A stretch of 64,000 bases of DNA from Rhizobium sp. 2MFCol3.1 (GCF_000377565.1 NZ_KB898360.1:175114-239113), one strand, 5' to 3'. Shown: positions 16,639 through 27,219, counted from the stretch's first letter. Program-made: numbers and translations. The notes: generated from the sequence alone by a model not told the origin.

Positions 16639-18489
16639 TTGGAGCGACGACTGACAGCCATTCTCGCCGCCGATGTCGTCGGTTATTCGAGGCTGATGGG
16701 CATCGACGAAACAGGCACGCTGAAGGCCTTCAACCGTCACCGCGTCGAGCTGATCGAGCCGGCGATCCTTGAATATGGCGGCCGGGTGGTGAAGCTGCTC
16801 GGCGATGGCCTGCTGGTGGAATTCGGCAGCGTCGTCAACGCGGTCGCCTGTGCCGTCGAAATCCAGCGCGGCATCGCGCTCGGCAATGCTGAGGTGCCCG
16901 AGGAACGCCGCATCCGCTTTCGCATCGGCGTCAATCTCGGCGATGTCATCGTCGAGGGCGGCGATATCTTCGGCGACGGCGTCAATGTCGCGGCAAGGCT
17001 CGAGGCCGTGGCGGACCCCGGCGGCATCGCCGTCTCCTCCTCGGTCCGCGACCATGTCGGGGCCCGTCTCGACCTGCGTTTCGAGGATCGCGGCCGTCAG
17101 ACGCTGAAGAACATCGAGCAGAAGGTCCACGTCTACGCCGTTCTCGTCGATCTCCCTGATCAGAGCACGGGCGTGGCCTCCGAAACGCCCACCGCAGGCA
17201 CGCGCTCCATCGTCGTGCTCCCCTTCACCAACATGAGTGGTGATCCCGACCAGGAGTATTTCTCCGACGGCCTGACGGAAGACATCATCACCGACCTTTC
17301 GAAGATTTCGGGCCTGCTGGTCACCCCGCGCAACACCACCTTCGCCTACAAGGGCCGGGCCATGAAGATCGGCCAGATCGCCTGCGAGCTGTCGGTTCGC
17401 TACGTGCTGCAGGGCAGCGTGCGCACATCCGGCGGCCGCGTGCGCATCAGCGCCCAGATGATCGACGCCTGCAACGAGGACCATCTCTGGGCCGACCGCT
17501 ACGACCGCGACCTCACCGACATCTTCGCCATCCAGGACGAGATCGCGCACGCTATCGTCGGCCAGCTGAAGGTCAAGATGCGCCCGGAGGAAGTGCGCGC
17601 ACTGGAAAGCGACCCCACCACCAATGTCGAGGCCTACACCTACTATCTGCGCGGCCGCAAATTCGCCCGCACCATGACCATGTCCTATTTGATCATGGCA
17701 AGGCGCATGTTCTACAAGGCGGTCGAGCTCGATCCAAATTATGCCCGCGCCTATGCCGGCATCGCCGATTGCGACAGCGCCCTTTACATCTGGTACGCAG
17801 CCGAGCTGCCGATCGACGAGATCCTCGAGATGACCGCCAAGGCGCTGGCACTCGACCCCAATCTCGCCGAAGCCCACGCCGCCCGCGCCATCGCGCTCCA
17901 TCACGCCGCCCGCGACGGAGAAGCCGACATCTATTTCGCCCGGGCGCTGGCACTCGACCCCAATCTCTTCGAGGCCAATTTCCACTTCGCCCACCGCTTG
18001 TTCAAGCGCGGCCAGTTCGAGGACGCGATCATCTACTTCGAGCGCTCCGCCAGCCTCTACGGCGATGACTACGTCTCCCCGGTCCTGCTCGCCGCCGCCT
18101 TCCGCTCGCTCGGACTTCCCGAGGACGGTCGCAAATGGGCCGCCGAAGGGGCGGTCCGCGCCGAACGCGCCGCCGAGCAGAACCCCGGCAACTCCGCCCC
18201 TGTCCACCGCGCCGCCCTTGCCTACGCGCAGATCGGCGACGACAAGCGTGCCGTCTCCTGGATCAACCGCGCGCTCGCCATGGACCCGCACGACGTCATC
18301 ACCCGCTACAACGCCGTCTGCGTCCACGCCTTGCTCGGAGAAACCGACCGCGCCGTCGAGCACATGCAGCAATTGCTCCCCAACAGCTCCTCCTACCAGA
18401 TCGGCTGGTTCGAAAACGATTCAGACCTCGACAACATCCGCTCCGACCCGCGCTTCATCGAGCTGATGGCCGCCATCGCGCAGCAGTGA
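16639..18489 (+). CDS. Class III adenylate/guanylate cyclase with TolB-like and TPR regions
   Basis: 616 residues from a TTG start with GGAGG 5 bases upstream. Residues 1-170 form the catalytic domain: metal-binding D12 (ILAADVVGYSRLM) and D56 (KLLGDGLLVEF), and the DGVNVAARLE block with the transition-state Asn and Arg. Residues about 185-315 resemble the TolB/FlgO-like region seen in this family (SIVVLPFTNMSGDPDQEYFS, GLTEDIITDLSKISGLLV), and the rest is tetratricopeptide repeats (YARAYAGIADC, LAEAHAARAIALHHAA, LFEANFHFAHRLFKRGQ). Such CyaC-like proteins are numerous in rhizobia. The regulatory input through the TPR region is unknown. Confidence 0.88.
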   Translation: MERRLTAILAADVVGYSRLMGIDETGTLKAFNRHRVELIEPAILEYGGRVVKLLGDGLLVEFGSVVNAVACAVEIQRGIALGNAEVPEERRIRFRIGVNLGDVIVEGGDIFGDGVNVAARLEAVADPGGIAVSSSVRDHVGARLDLRFEDRGRQTLKNIEQKVHVYAVLVDLPDQSTGVASETPTAGTRSIVVLPFTNMSGDPDQEYFSDGLTEDIITDLSKISGLLVTPRNTTFAYKGRAMKIGQIACELSVRYVLQGSVRTSGGRVRISAQMIDACNEDHLWADRYDRDLTDIFAIQDEIAHAIVGQLKVKMRPEEVRALESDPTTNVEAYTYYLRGRKFARTMTMSYLIMARRMFYKAVELDPNYARAYAGIADCDSALYIWYAAELPIDEILEMTAKALALDPNLAEAHAARAIALHHAARDGEADIYFARALALDPNLFEANFHFAHRLFKRGQFEDAIIYFERSASLYGDDYVSPVLLAAAFRSLGLPEDGRKWAAEGAVRAERAAEQNPGNSAPVHRAALAYAQIGDDKRAVSWINRALAMDPHDVITRYNAVCVHALLGETDRAVEHMQQLLPNSSSYQIGWFENDSDLDNIRSDPRFIELMAAIAQQ

Positions 18490-18560
18490 AGCCGTAAAAA
18501 GCGCATCGTGACATCGCCAGCGCCGCCCTGTAGTCTCCGGCGAGATCGAGGGGAGGATCC

Positions 18561-19265
18561 GTGCGCATTCTACTGGTGGAGGACAATATCGCGCTGGCTG
18601 ACGGGCTGTCGGCCATTCTGCGCGGCACCGGCCATGCCGTCGATGTCGTCCATGACGGCGCTTCCGCCAATGCGGTGACGGCGGCCGAGAGCTTCGACCT
18701 CGTGGTGCTCGATCTCAACCTGCCCGAAATGGATGGCCTCGACGTGCTGCGCGCCATGCGCGCCCGCCAGAACCAGGCCGCCGTGCTCATCCTCACCGCG
18801 CGCGGCACCCCGGAAGAACGCGTCAAGGGCCTCGATCTCGGCGCCGACGACTACCTGATCAAACCCTTCGACATCTCCGAATTCGAGGCCCGCGTGCGCG
18901 TACTCCTGCGCCGCCAGGCCGGGCTGCATTCGGCGACCGTCAGCTTCGGCGGCCTGTCGCTTGATCTGAACTCCCGCGCCTTCTTCTCCGGCGGCACGCC
19001 GCTCGACATCCCCGCCCGCGAGCTCGGCCTGCTCGAAATCCTCTTCATGCGCGCGGGCAAGGTGGTGTCGAAGGAAGCGATCATCCAGTCGCTCACAGCC
19101 TTCGACGACGACATCTCCGCCAATGCGATCGAGCAATATGTGAGCCGCCTCAGAAAACGCCTCGCCCCGCATGGCCTGACAGTAAAAACCGCGCGTGGCA
19201 TCGGCTACTATCTCGACAAGCTGCCCGAGCCCGCACCCGATATCGCCGCTCCCGAGGCCTCATGA
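18561..19265 (+). CDS. TctD-like OmpR-family response regulator
   Basis: 234 residues. The receiver domain has E7/D8, phospho-acceptor D51 in LVVLDLNLPEMDG and Lys in YLIKPFD. The OmpR/PhoB winged helix follows from about residue 125 (ARELGLLEILFMRAGKVV, NAIEQYVSRLRKRL, VKTARGIGYYL). The GTG start has GGGGAGGA in front. The gene overlaps the kinase gene by four bases (ATGA), so the two are one transcript. The TctD assignment rests on overall type and on the TctE-like partner. Targets may include tctCBA at 11-14 kb (inference). Confidence 0.85.
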   Translation: MRILLVEDNIALADGLSAILRGTGHAVDVVHDGASANAVTAAESFDLVVLDLNLPEMDGLDVLRAMRARQNQAAVLILTARGTPEERVKGLDLGADDYLIKPFDISEFEARVRVLLRRQAGLHSATVSFGGLSLDLNSRAFFSGGTPLDIPARELGLLEILFMRAGKVVSKEAIIQSLTAFDDDISANAIEQYVSRLRKRLAPHGLTVKTARGIGYYLDKLPEPAPDIAAPEAS

Positions 19266-20641
19266 CGTCGGCCTATTCGCTCCGCCGCCGCCTCCTCTTC
19301 TGGCTGCTGATCTCCACCGCCGTCATCGGCATCGTGGCGCTGGCCGACACCTATCGTGAGGCGGTCGAGACCTCCAACATCGTCTCCGACCGCGTTCTCG
19401 CCGGCTCGGCGCTGGCGATCGCCGAGCGCGTCGTCGTCGCCGAGGACGGCTCGTTGCAGGTCGACATCCCCTATGTGGCGCTGGAAATGCTGACATCGGC
19501 CGCACAGGACCGCGTCTTCTACCGCGTCGACGGCCCGCCCGGCCATTTCATCACCGGCTACCAGGCTCTCCCCGTCATCAAGGACACCAAGGGCGACGGC
19601 GCCGCTTTTGCCGACGATCGCTTCCGCAACGAGCCGATCCGTGTCGCGACCCTCAACCGCTCGGCCTCGACGGGCATCCGCTCGGTCCCCTTTACCGTTA
19701 CCGTCGCCGAAACCACCATCGCCCGCCGCCAGCTTGCCCGCGCCATCCTGCTACGCTCGGCGCTGCGCCTGTCGGTCATGATCCTCGGCGCGGCCATCAT
19801 CGTCTGGATCTCGGTCACGGTAGCGCTGCGCCCGCTCTACAAGCTGCGCGATGCGATCGGCGAGCGCAGCCCCGACGACCTGCACCCGATCGAGCAATCG
19901 GTCCCGAGCGAAGTGCAGCCGCTGGTCGATACCGTCAACGGTTTCATGATCCGGCTCGAGCAGGCGCTCGACGCGCTACGCAACTTCACCGGCAATGCCA
20001 GCCACCAGCTGCGCACCCCGCTCGCCATCATCCGCACGCAGCTGGCGCTGTCTGCCCGCGCCACCTCGCTCGCCGATGCCCAGGCCGTGGCGCTGAAGGG
20101 CGACCAAGCCGTGGCCCATGCCGAGCGCGTGCTGGCCCAGCTACTGCTGATGGCGAAGATCGACGCCGCCACCTCGCGCGAGGCGCTGACGGCGACCGCC
20201 ATCGACCTCACCGCGATCGCCCAGGAGATCACCGGCGAACTCATCCCGACAGCATCCGCCGCCGGCATCGACTTAGGCTTCGAGGGCGATGGCCCCGAGA
20301 TGATCCGCGCCGAACCGCTCCTGATCGGCGAACTCCTGCGCAACCTCGCCGGCAACGCCATCGCCTATGCCGGCCACGGCGCCGAGGTCACTGTCCGTAT
20401 CCGCGGCTTGGACGATGCCGTGCTGCTAGAAGTCGAAGACAACGGCCCCGGCATCCCGCCAGACCAACTCGCCGCCGTCCGCCGCCGCTTCTCCCGCGCC
20501 GACCAATCCGGCGCCCCAGGTGCTGGATTGGGCTTGCCGATCGTCGAGGAGATTTGCGGGTTGTTCAATGCCACGCTCGACCTCGGTCCCGGTAGTGATG
20601 GACGCGGGTTGAAGGCAGTAGTGACGTTTGCCAGAGGATGA
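19262..20641 (+). CDS. TctE-like sensor histidine kinase
   Basis: 459 residues. Membrane helix 1 is near residues 8-28, then a periplasmic sensor of about 130 residues of TctE_N type (IVSDRVLAGSALAIAERV and a region with VDIPYVALEMLTSAAQDR), and helix 2 near 162-185. The kinase core follows: H-box NASHQLRTPLAIIRT, N-box LLRNLAGNAIAYAG, G1 DNGPGIPPDQL and G2 GAGLGLPIV. The overlap with the response-regulator gene shows that they form a pair. Kinases of this type often need a periplasmic binding protein for ligand sensing, and one lies at 15393-16460. Confidence 0.85.
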   Translation: MTSAYSLRRRLLFWLLISTAVIGIVALADTYREAVETSNIVSDRVLAGSALAIAERVVVAEDGSLQVDIPYVALEMLTSAAQDRVFYRVDGPPGHFITGYQALPVIKDTKGDGAAFADDRFRNEPIRVATLNRSASTGIRSVPFTVTVAETTIARRQLARAILLRSALRLSVMILGAAIIVWISVTVALRPLYKLRDAIGERSPDDLHPIEQSVPSEVQPLVDTVNGFMIRLEQALDALRNFTGNASHQLRTPLAIIRTQLALSARATSLADAQAVALKGDQAVAHAERVLAQLLLMAKIDAATSREALTATAIDLTAIAQEITGELIPTASAAGIDLGFEGDGPEMIRAEPLLIGELLRNLAGNAIAYAGHGAEVTVRIRGLDDAVLLEVEDNGPGIPPDQLAAVRRRFSRADQSGAPGAGLGLPIVEEICGLFNATLDLGPGSDGRGLKAVVTFARG

Positions 20642-20675
20642 GGAGATCGTCGACACGGAGGGCTACGTGCCCGTC

Positions 20676-21305
20676 CTACAGCTGAATTAGACCTGCTTCT
20701 GTCGATCTGAAACCGCAACCACGATAGAATGAGGCCAGATGCGGCTCAAAGTCGACATGCAGCCATGTTGCGCCTCTGTCTCGGGCAACATGTATCGCTT
20801 CCTCGACCAACATCGTGGCAATCCCCTTCCCCCGCATATCAGGTGTGACGCAGGTGTCCAGAATGAATGCGTGCAGACCACCATCCGTCGCGACGTTGAC
20901 AAATCCTACCAGGCGCGGGCCCTCGTAGGCTCCGAGATGGGTGAGACTGCGAGCGAGTACCTTGCCGAAATCCCGCGCCTCATGAGCGCCCCAGGCTTCC
21001 ACCCAGAGGCTGTTGAGTTCATCGTCCGAGGGAAATGGATCTATCTTGATAATGATCCCGGCCGTTCCCGCCTCGGCAATCGCATCGTTGATTTCCTCGA
21101 TCGACAGCGTCCGGCCGTTGGTCTTGCCCTTTAGCATGCCGGCGAGCTCACGCCAGGAACCGCTGCCTCCGGCTGCTTTGAGTTCCGCGCGCCCGTCTGG
21201 CAGCAGATCGAACCCGATCGCCTCGCCGGGTCGGATTCCGAGATGCTCCAACACATCTTTCGGCAAAGTCGCGTTGCCCTGCTCCGTTACCGTCACTTTC
21301 GTCAT
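20676..21305 (-). CDS. Fusion of AbrB/MazE-type antitoxin domain with GNAT acetyltransferase
   Basis: 209 residues in one uninterrupted frame. Residues 1-45 are an AbrB/SpoVT swapped-hairpin DNA-binding domain (MTKVTVTEQGNATLPKDVLE, HLGIRPGEAIGFDLL). Residues 46-80 look like the usual C-terminal tail of a VapB/MazE-like antitoxin (LSIEEINDAIAEAG). From residue about 84 begins a GNAT acetyltransferase (IIIKIDPFPSDDELNSLW) with the acetyl-CoA motif R158-G159-K160-G161 (DMRGKGIAT) and the late FYRGCGF. The start at 21305 has GGGAG in front and the standard AbrB N-terminus. No PIN or other toxin gene is adjacent. It could be an autoregulated acetyltransferase, a fused toxin-antitoxin relative, or a gene fusion by deletion. 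Confidence 0.82.
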   Translation of the reverse strand: MTKVTVTEQGNATLPKDVLEHLGIRPGEAIGFDLLPDGRAELKAAGGSGSWRELAGMLKGKTNGRTLSIEEINDAIAEAGTAGIIIKIDPFPSDDELNSLWVEAWGAHEARDFGKVLARSLTHLGAYEGPRLVGFVNVATDGGLHAFILDTCVTPDMRGKGIATMLVEEAIHVARDRGATWLHVDFEPHLASFYRGCGFRSTEAGLIQL

Positions 21306-21456
21306 GAAATGATCTCCCATCCAACACGATGATACGGCACAAACGCACGACCGCCAAACCACCCATCCCTACCTTGCATTCTCTCGCTGCATTGCACACA
21401 CTGCACTTGGGAACAGCAAATGCCGTACAACGATACGGCCGCGGATAAGGCAGTCC

Positions 21457-24400
21457 ATGTCGATCAAAGCCAGCATCTATCACCTGACGCATTACAAATA
21501 CGACAAGCCGGTCCGCCTCGGGCCTCAGATCATCCGCCTCAAGCCCGCGTCGCATTCCAAGACGCGGGTGATCAGCCATTCGCTGAAGGTCTCGCCGGCG
21601 AACCATTTCGTGAACCTGCAGCAGGATCCCTACGGCAATTATCTGGCCCGCTACGTCTTCCCCGACCCGGTGACCGAATTCAAGATCGAGGTCGATCTTG
21701 TCGCCGACATGACGGTCTACAACCCCTTCGATTTCTTCATCGAGGAGAGCGCCGAGATGTGGCCCTTCTCCTACCCCGAGGAGATCAGGGACGACCTGAA
21801 GATCTACATGCAGACGCAGCCGGTGGAGCCGGCGCTGGCAGCCTATCTCGCCGGCATCGACCGCACCCCGATGCGCACCACAGATTTCATCGTCGGCCTC
21901 AATGCGCGTCTCAAGAACGACGTCGAATATGTCATCCGCATGGAGCCCGGCGTGCAGTCGCCGGAGGAGACGCTGAAGCTGGCGCTCGGCTCCTGTCGCG
22001 ACAGTAGCTGGCTCCTGGTCGAAATCCTTCGCAATCTCGGCTTCGCCGCCCGCTTCGTCTCCGGCTATCTCATCCAGCTAACGCCGGATCTGAAGGCGCT
22101 CGATGGCCCCTCCGGCACCGAGGTGGATTTCACCGATCTGCATGCCTGGGCGGAAGTCTACATCCCCGGCGCCGGCTGGATCGGCCTCGACCCGACCTCG
22201 GGCCTGCTGACCGGCGAAAGCCACATCCCGCTTGCCGCCACGCCGCACTATAGCAACGCCGCCCCGATCTCCGGCGCGCTCTACGGCCACGCCAACACCG
22301 AATTCGCCTTCGATATGAAGGTCACGCGCGTCGCCGAACATCCGCGCATCACCAAGCCCTTTTCCGACGACAGCTGGGACGAACTCAACGCGCTCGGCGC
22401 CAAGGTCGACAGCATTCTTCAGGCCGAGGACGTCCGCCTCACCATGGGCGGCGAGCCGACCTTCGTCTCGATCGACGATTTCGAATCCGCCGAATGGAAC
22501 ACCGAGGCCGTCGGCCCGACCAAGCGCGAAAAGGCCGATATCCTGATCCGCAAGCTGCGCGAGCGCTTCGCCCCCGGCGGCTTCCTGCATTATGGCCAGG
22601 GCAAGTGGTATCCCGGCGAAAGCCTGCCGCGCTGGACCTTCTCGCTCTATTGGCGCAAGGACGGCAAGCCGATCTGGCGCAACCCCGATCTCATTGCCGG
22701 CGAAGGCAAGGACACCGGCGTGGCGGCCGACGACGCCGCCAACCTGCTCGGCGCCATCGCCCGGGAACTCGCCATCGACACCGACATGGTGCTGCCGGCC
22801 TATGAGGACCCGGCCGAATGGATCCTCAAGGAAGGCAGCCTCCCTGACAATGTCGATCCCTCCAATTCCAAGCTCAAGGACCCGGAAGAGCGCAGCCGCA
22901 TCGCCCGCGTCTTCGAGCGCGGCCTGACCACGCCGACGGGCTATATCCTTCCCGTCCAGGCCTGGAACGCCCAGGCGTCCGGCCAGCGCTGGATGAGCGA
23001 GCGGTGGAAGACCCGTCGCGGCAAGATATACCTCGTCCCCGGCGACAGCCCCGTCGGTTACCGCCTGCCGCTCGGCACTCTGCCCTACGTGCCGCCCGCC
23101 CGCTTCCCCTATATCCACCCCGCCGACCCCTCGATCCCCCGCAAGCCGCTCCCCGATGTCTTCGTGCCCTCGGGCCGCGCCATGCCGGAGGCCTCGCGCC
23201 ATAGCGAAGACGCCGGCCAGAGCCGCGTCGAGCAGACGCTGGGCGAGATCGGCGGCGCCGTGCGCACCGCGATCTCGGTGGAGCCGCGCGACGGCCGGCT
23301 TTGCGTCTTCATGCCGCCGGTCGAGCGCATCGAGGACTATCTCGAATTGATCGCGGCCGCCGAAAACGCCGCCGCCGAGCTCGGCCTGCCCGTCCATATC
23401 GAGGGCTACTCCCCGCCGCAGGACGAGCGTATCAACGTCATCCGCGTCGCACCGGACCCCGGCGTCATCGAGGTCAACATCCATCCGGCCTCCAACTGGC
23501 AGGACTGCGTGGCGATCACCAGCGTCGTCTACGAGGAAGCGCGCCAGTCGCGCCTCGGTGCCGACAAGTTCATGATCGACGGTCGCCACACCGGCACCGG
23601 CGGCGGCAACCATGTGGTGGTCGGCGGCGCCAATCCCGGCGACAGCCCGTTTCTCCGCCGCCCAGACCTGCTGAAGAGCTTGGTGCTGCACTGGCAGCGC
23701 CATCCCTCGCTCTCCTACATGTTCTCGGGCATGTTCATCGGCCCGACCAGCCAGGCGCCGCGCATCGACGAGGCCCGCCACGACAGCCTCTACGAGCTGG
23801 AAACGGCGCTCGCACAGATCCCCGCGCCAGGCCGTGGACCGACGCCCCTGCCCTGGATTACCGACCGCCTGTTCCGCAACCTCCTGATCGACGTCACCGG
23901 CAACACCCACCGCGCCGAGATCTGCATCGACAAGCTGTTTTCGCCCGATGGCCCGACCGGCCGCCTCGGCCTCGTCGAGTTCCGCGGCTTCGAAATGCCG
24001 CCGAACGCGCGCATGTCGCTCGCCCAGCAGCTTCTGGTCCGCGCCCTCATCGCCCGCTTCTGGCAGAACCCGGCCGATGGCCGTTTCGTGCGCTGGGGCA
24101 CGACGCTTCACGACCGCTTCATGCTGCCGCACTTCGTGTGGGCCGATTTCCAGGACGTGCTGGCCGACCTCAAGCAGAACGGCTTCGACCTTAGCCCCGA
24201 ATGGTTCAAGGCGCAGCTCGAATTCCGCTTCCCCTTCTGCGGCGAAGTCGAATATGAGGGCTCCAAGCTGGAGCTGCGTCAGGCGCTGGAACCCTGGAAC
24301 GTCATGGGCGAGGAAGGCGCGATCGGCGGCACCGTGCGCTATGTCGACAGTTCCGTCGAGCGCCTGCAGGTGCGGCTCGAAACCAGCAATTCCTCCCGCT

Positions 24401-24777
24401 ACACCGTCACCTGCAACGGCCGCACCGTGCCGCTGACGCCGACCGGCACCGCTGGCGTCTCCGTCGCCGGCGTCCGCTTCAAGGCCTGGCAACCGGCGTC
24501 GGGATTGCACCCGCTACTGCCGGTCAACACACCGCTCACCTTCGACATTTATGATACATGGTCGAAGCGTTCGATCGGCGGCTGCATCTATCATGTTGCC
24601 CATCCGGGCGGGCGTAACTATGACACCTTCCCGGTCAATGGTAACGAAGCCGAAGCTAGGCGTCTGGCGCGATTCGAGCCATGGGGGCATACATCGGGCG
24701 GCTATATCCCCGCGATCGAGACCGGATCGCCGGAGTTCCCGCTGACGCTGGATCTGAGACGACCGGCAGGCATTTAG
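21457..24777 (+). CDS. Transglutaminase-like protein with C-terminal DUF2126
   Basis: 1106 residues. The N-terminal part has a beta-sandwich domain (about 1-90) followed by a transglutaminase-like core with the triad C180 ([10 protein letters not shown]), H229 (DLHAWAEVY) and D245 (GLDPTSG). Residues about 300-1106 are the large DUF2126 region ([54 protein letters not shown]), which resembles glutamate-cysteine-ligase-like COOH-NH2 ligases. Both halves point to making or breaking amide bonds. It is the first of three packed genes with the ATP-grasp/alpha-E protein and a second transglutaminase. This set was predicted to make a peptide or peptide tag, but no product is known. No signal peptide, so cytoplasmic. 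Confidence 0.88.
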   Translation: MSIKASIYHLTHYKYDKPVRLGPQIIRLKPASHSKTRVISHSLKVSPANHFVNLQQDPYGNYLARYVFPDPVTEFKIEVDLVADMTVYNPFDFFIEESAEMWPFSYPEEIRDDLKIYMQTQPVEPALAAYLAGIDRTPMRTTDFIVGLNARLKNDVEYVIRMEPGVQSPEETLKLALGSCRDSSWLLVEILRNLGFAARFVSGYLIQLTPDLKALDGPSGTEVDFTDLHAWAEVYIPGAGWIGLDPTSGLLTGESHIPLAATPHYSNAAPISGALYGHANTEFAFDMKVTRVAEHPRITKPFSDDSWDELNALGAKVDSILQAEDVRLTMGGEPTFVSIDDFESAEWNTEAVGPTKREKADILIRKLRERFAPGGFLHYGQGKWYPGESLPRWTFSLYWRKDGKPIWRNPDLIAGEGKDTGVAADDAANLLGAIARELAIDTDMVLPAYEDPAEWILKEGSLPDNVDPSNSKLKDPEERSRIARVFERGLTTPTGYILPVQAWNAQASGQRWMSERWKTRRGKIYLVPGDSPVGYRLPLGTLPYVPPARFPYIHPADPSIPRKPLPDVFVPSGRAMPEASRHSEDAGQSRVEQTLGEIGGAVRTAISVEPRDGRLCVFMPPVERIEDYLELIAAAENAAAELGLPVHIEGYSPPQDERINVIRVAPDPGVIEVNIHPASNWQDCVAITSVVYEEARQSRLGADKFMIDGRHTGTGGGNHVVVGGANPGDSPFLRRPDLLKSLVLHWQRHPSLSYMFSGMFIGPTSQAPRIDEARHDSLYELETALAQIPAPGRGPTPLPWITDRLFRNLLIDVTGNTHRAEICIDKLFSPDGPTGRLGLVEFRGFEMPPNARMSLAQQLLVRALIARFWQNPADGRFVRWGTTLHDRFMLPHFVWADFQDVLADLKQNGFDLSPEWFKAQLEFRFPFCGEVEYEGSKLELRQALEPWNVMGEEGAIGGTVRYVDSSVERLQVRLETSNSSRYTVTCNGRTVPLTPTGTAGVSVAGVRFKAWQPASGLHPLLPVNTPLTFDIYDTWSKRSIGGCIYHVAHPGGRNYDTFPVNGNEAEARRLARFEPWGHTSGGYIPAIETGSPEFPLTLDLRRPAGI

Positions 24778-24797
24778 ACGCATTAGACTAGGGGTTC

Positions 24798-27215
24798 ATG
24801 GGCAAGCAACCGGCAAGAGAGCTGCGGCAGCAGAAGAGCGAGCGCATCGGCAACGAGGCGGTGCTCGGCTATCGCCCGCCGCCTGGCGTCGCCGACGAGA
24901 TGGTCGACCAGAACGGCGCGATCCGCCCGGTCTGGCAGCGCTTCATGGCGCATCTGAGCGGCATGCCGGAAAAGGACCTGACCGAGCGCTTCGCCCGCGC
25001 CGACCGCTATCTGCGCGATGCCGGCGTCTTCTACCGCGCCTATGGCAGCACCGGCAGCGCCGAGCGCTCCTGGCCGCTCTCGCCCATCCCCGTCTTGATC
25101 GACGAGCGCGAATGGGAGAGCCTTTCGGAAGGCCTCGTCCAGCGCGCCGACCTGCTCGAAGCGATCGTCGCCGATATCTATGGCGACAACAGGCTGGTCG
25201 AGGATGGCGTGCTGCCGCCGGCGCTGATCGCCTCCAATCCGGAGTTCCAGCGCCCGCTCGTCGGCGTCAAGCCGGCCGGCGGCCACTATCTGCATTTCTG
25301 CGCCTTCGAGGTCGGCCGCGGCCCAGATGGCAACTGGTGGGTTCTGGCCGACCGCACCCAGGCCCCATCAGGCGCCGGCTTCGCGCTGGAAAACCGGGTG
25401 GCGACCACCCGCGCCTTCTCCGATATCTACGCCGAAACCCCGGTCCACCGTCTCGCCTCCTTCTTCGGCGCCTTCCGCGATGCACTGCAGGGCATGAAGC
25501 ACAGCGGCGACGATCGCATCGCCGTGCTCACCCCCGGCCCCGCCAACGAGACCTATTACGAGCACGCCTATATCGCCCGCTATCTCGGCTTCATGCTGCT
25601 CGAAGGCGAGGACCTGACTGTCGTCAACGGCAAGGTGATGGTGCGCACCGTTTCCGGCCTGAAGCCGATCACCGTACTCTGGCGCCGACTCGATTCCGCC
25701 TATGCCGATCCGCTCGAGCTCAACCAGACCTCGCACATCGGCACGCCGGGCCTCGTGGAAGCGCTGCGCGCCGAAAGCGTCACCATCGTCAATGCGCTCG
25801 GAAGCGGCATCATCGAAACGCGCGCGCTGCTCGCCTTCATGCCCACCATCTGCCGCCGCCTCTTTGGCCAGGAGCTGAAGATGCCGTCGATCGCCACATG
25901 GTGGTGCGGCCAGAAGAGCGAGCGCGACCATGTCGCCCAGAATATCGAGAAGATGGTGATCGGCCCGGCCTATTCGCGCGCGCCCTTCTTCGACGACAAC
26001 GGTGAATCCGTGCTCGGCTCGGCGCTTCGCGCCACCGCCCGTGATTCCATCGGCGACTGGCTGAACACCGATGGCCCCAAGCTCGTCGGCCAGGAGGCCG
26101 TGACGCTGTCGACCACGCCAAGCTGGGTCAACGGCAAGCTGGTGCCGCGGCCGATGTCGCTGCGCGTCTTCGCCGCCCGCACAAAGAATGGCTGGCAGAT
26201 CATGCCCGGCGGCTTCGCCCGCATCGGCGCTGGCGACGACGTGGCGGCAATCGCCATGCAGTCGGGTGGCGCCGCCGCCGACGTCTGGATCGTTTCTGAT
26301 AAGCCCGTCGAGCGCCACACGCTGCTGCCGACCGAGGCAAGCTTCACCCGCAACATGCCCGGCAGCCTGCCCAGCCGCGCCGCCGACAATCTCTTCTGGC
26401 TCGGCCGCTATATCGAGCGCGCCGAAGGGGCGCTGCGCATCCTGCGCGCCTGGCACGCCCGCTTTGCCGAGGCCGCCGATCCGAGCCAGCCGCTGCTGGC
26501 CGATGTCAGCGCCTATCTCGCCGCCGTCGATATCGACACCGAGGACGCGGTGCCAGACACGCTGCTGCGCAACATCGACAGCGCCGTCTATTCGGCGAGC
26601 AACATCCGCGACCGCTTCTCGCCGGATGGCTGGCTGGCGCTGACCGATCTCGCCAAGACCGCCCGCCGCTTCCACGCAACCGTATCGCCGGGCGACGACG
26701 CCAGCCATGCGATGACGATCCTGTTGCGCAAGCTCGCGGGCTTCGCCGGTCTCGTGCATGAAAACATGTACCGCTTCACCGGCTGGCGCTTCCTCTCGCT
26801 CGGCCGCCATATCGAGCGCGCGCTGCACATGACCCGCCTGCTCGGCCACATGTCCGGCCCCGAGGCGCCCGATGGCGCGCTCGACATGCTGCTCGAGATC
26901 GGCGACAGCGTCATGACCCACCGCCGCCGCTACAACGTCAACACGGCGCGGCTGACCGTCACCGACCTTCTGGCGCTCGATCCGCTCAACCCGCGCTCCA
27001 TCCTCTTCCAGCTGAACGAAATCCTGCGCGAGGTCGAGCAGCTGCCGAATGCGCTCACCAACGGCCAGATGTCGCCCTTCTATCGCGAATCCATGCGCCT
27101 GCGCTCCGGCCTCGCCGTCATGACGCCCGAGACGATGACCGACGACGTCTATCGCAGCCTCGAACGCGAGCTCGAAAACCTCTCCGATCTCCTCGCGCAA
27201 ACCTATCTGGGGTGA
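24798..27215 (+). CDS. Circularly permuted ATP-grasp protein fused to alpha-E domain
   Basis: 805 residues. Residues about 50-500 are a circularly permuted ATP-grasp domain (GVFYRAYGSTGSAERSWPLS, PVLIDEREWESLSEGLVQRA, TPGPANETYYEHAYIARYLG). From about 515 begins an alpha-E domain (SRAADNLFWLGRYIERAEGA, FRFTGWRFLSLGRHIERA-like). In many genomes these are two genes, and here they are one. Enzymes with an ATP-grasp fold join a carboxylate to an amine. The helical alpha-E partner is of unknown function. AGGGG is the ribosome-binding site, 20 bases after the previous gene. The next gene starts 4 bases after this stop. Confidence 0.88.
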   Translation: MGKQPARELRQQKSERIGNEAVLGYRPPPGVADEMVDQNGAIRPVWQRFMAHLSGMPEKDLTERFARADRYLRDAGVFYRAYGSTGSAERSWPLSPIPVLIDEREWESLSEGLVQRADLLEAIVADIYGDNRLVEDGVLPPALIASNPEFQRPLVGVKPAGGHYLHFCAFEVGRGPDGNWWVLADRTQAPSGAGFALENRVATTRAFSDIYAETPVHRLASFFGAFRDALQGMKHSGDDRIAVLTPGPANETYYEHAYIARYLGFMLLEGEDLTVVNGKVMVRTVSGLKPITVLWRRLDSAYADPLELNQTSHIGTPGLVEALRAESVTIVNALGSGIIETRALLAFMPTICRRLFGQELKMPSIATWWCGQKSERDHVAQNIEKMVIGPAYSRAPFFDDNGESVLGSALRATARDSIGDWLNTDGPKLVGQEAVTLSTTPSWVNGKLVPRPMSLRVFAARTKNGWQIMPGGFARIGAGDDVAAIAMQSGGAAADVWIVSDKPVERHTLLPTEASFTRNMPGSLPSRAADNLFWLGRYIERAEGALRILRAWHARFAEAADPSQPLLADVSAYLAAVDIDTEDAVPDTLLRNIDSAVYSASNIRDRFSPDGWLALTDLAKTARRFHATVSPGDDASHAMTILLRKLAGFAGLVHENMYRFTGWRFLSLGRHIERALHMTRLLGHMSGPEAPDGALDMLLEIGDSVMTHRRRYNVNTARLTVTDLLALDPLNPRSILFQLNEILREVEQLPNALTNGQMSPFYRESMRLRSGLAVMTPETMTDDVYRSLERELENLSDLLAQTYLG

Positions 27216-27219
27216 TGTT

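Noticed and set aside
15931..18372. 813-residue minus frame covering the adenylate cyclase
   Set aside because: Antisense shadow. The plus frame has the complete cyclase and TPR motifs.
22078..24510. 810-residue open frame on the minus strand inside the transglutaminase-DUF2126 gene
   Set aside because: It lies opposite a gene with clear catalytic motifs. High GC makes long antisense frames common. No ribosome-binding site or family features.
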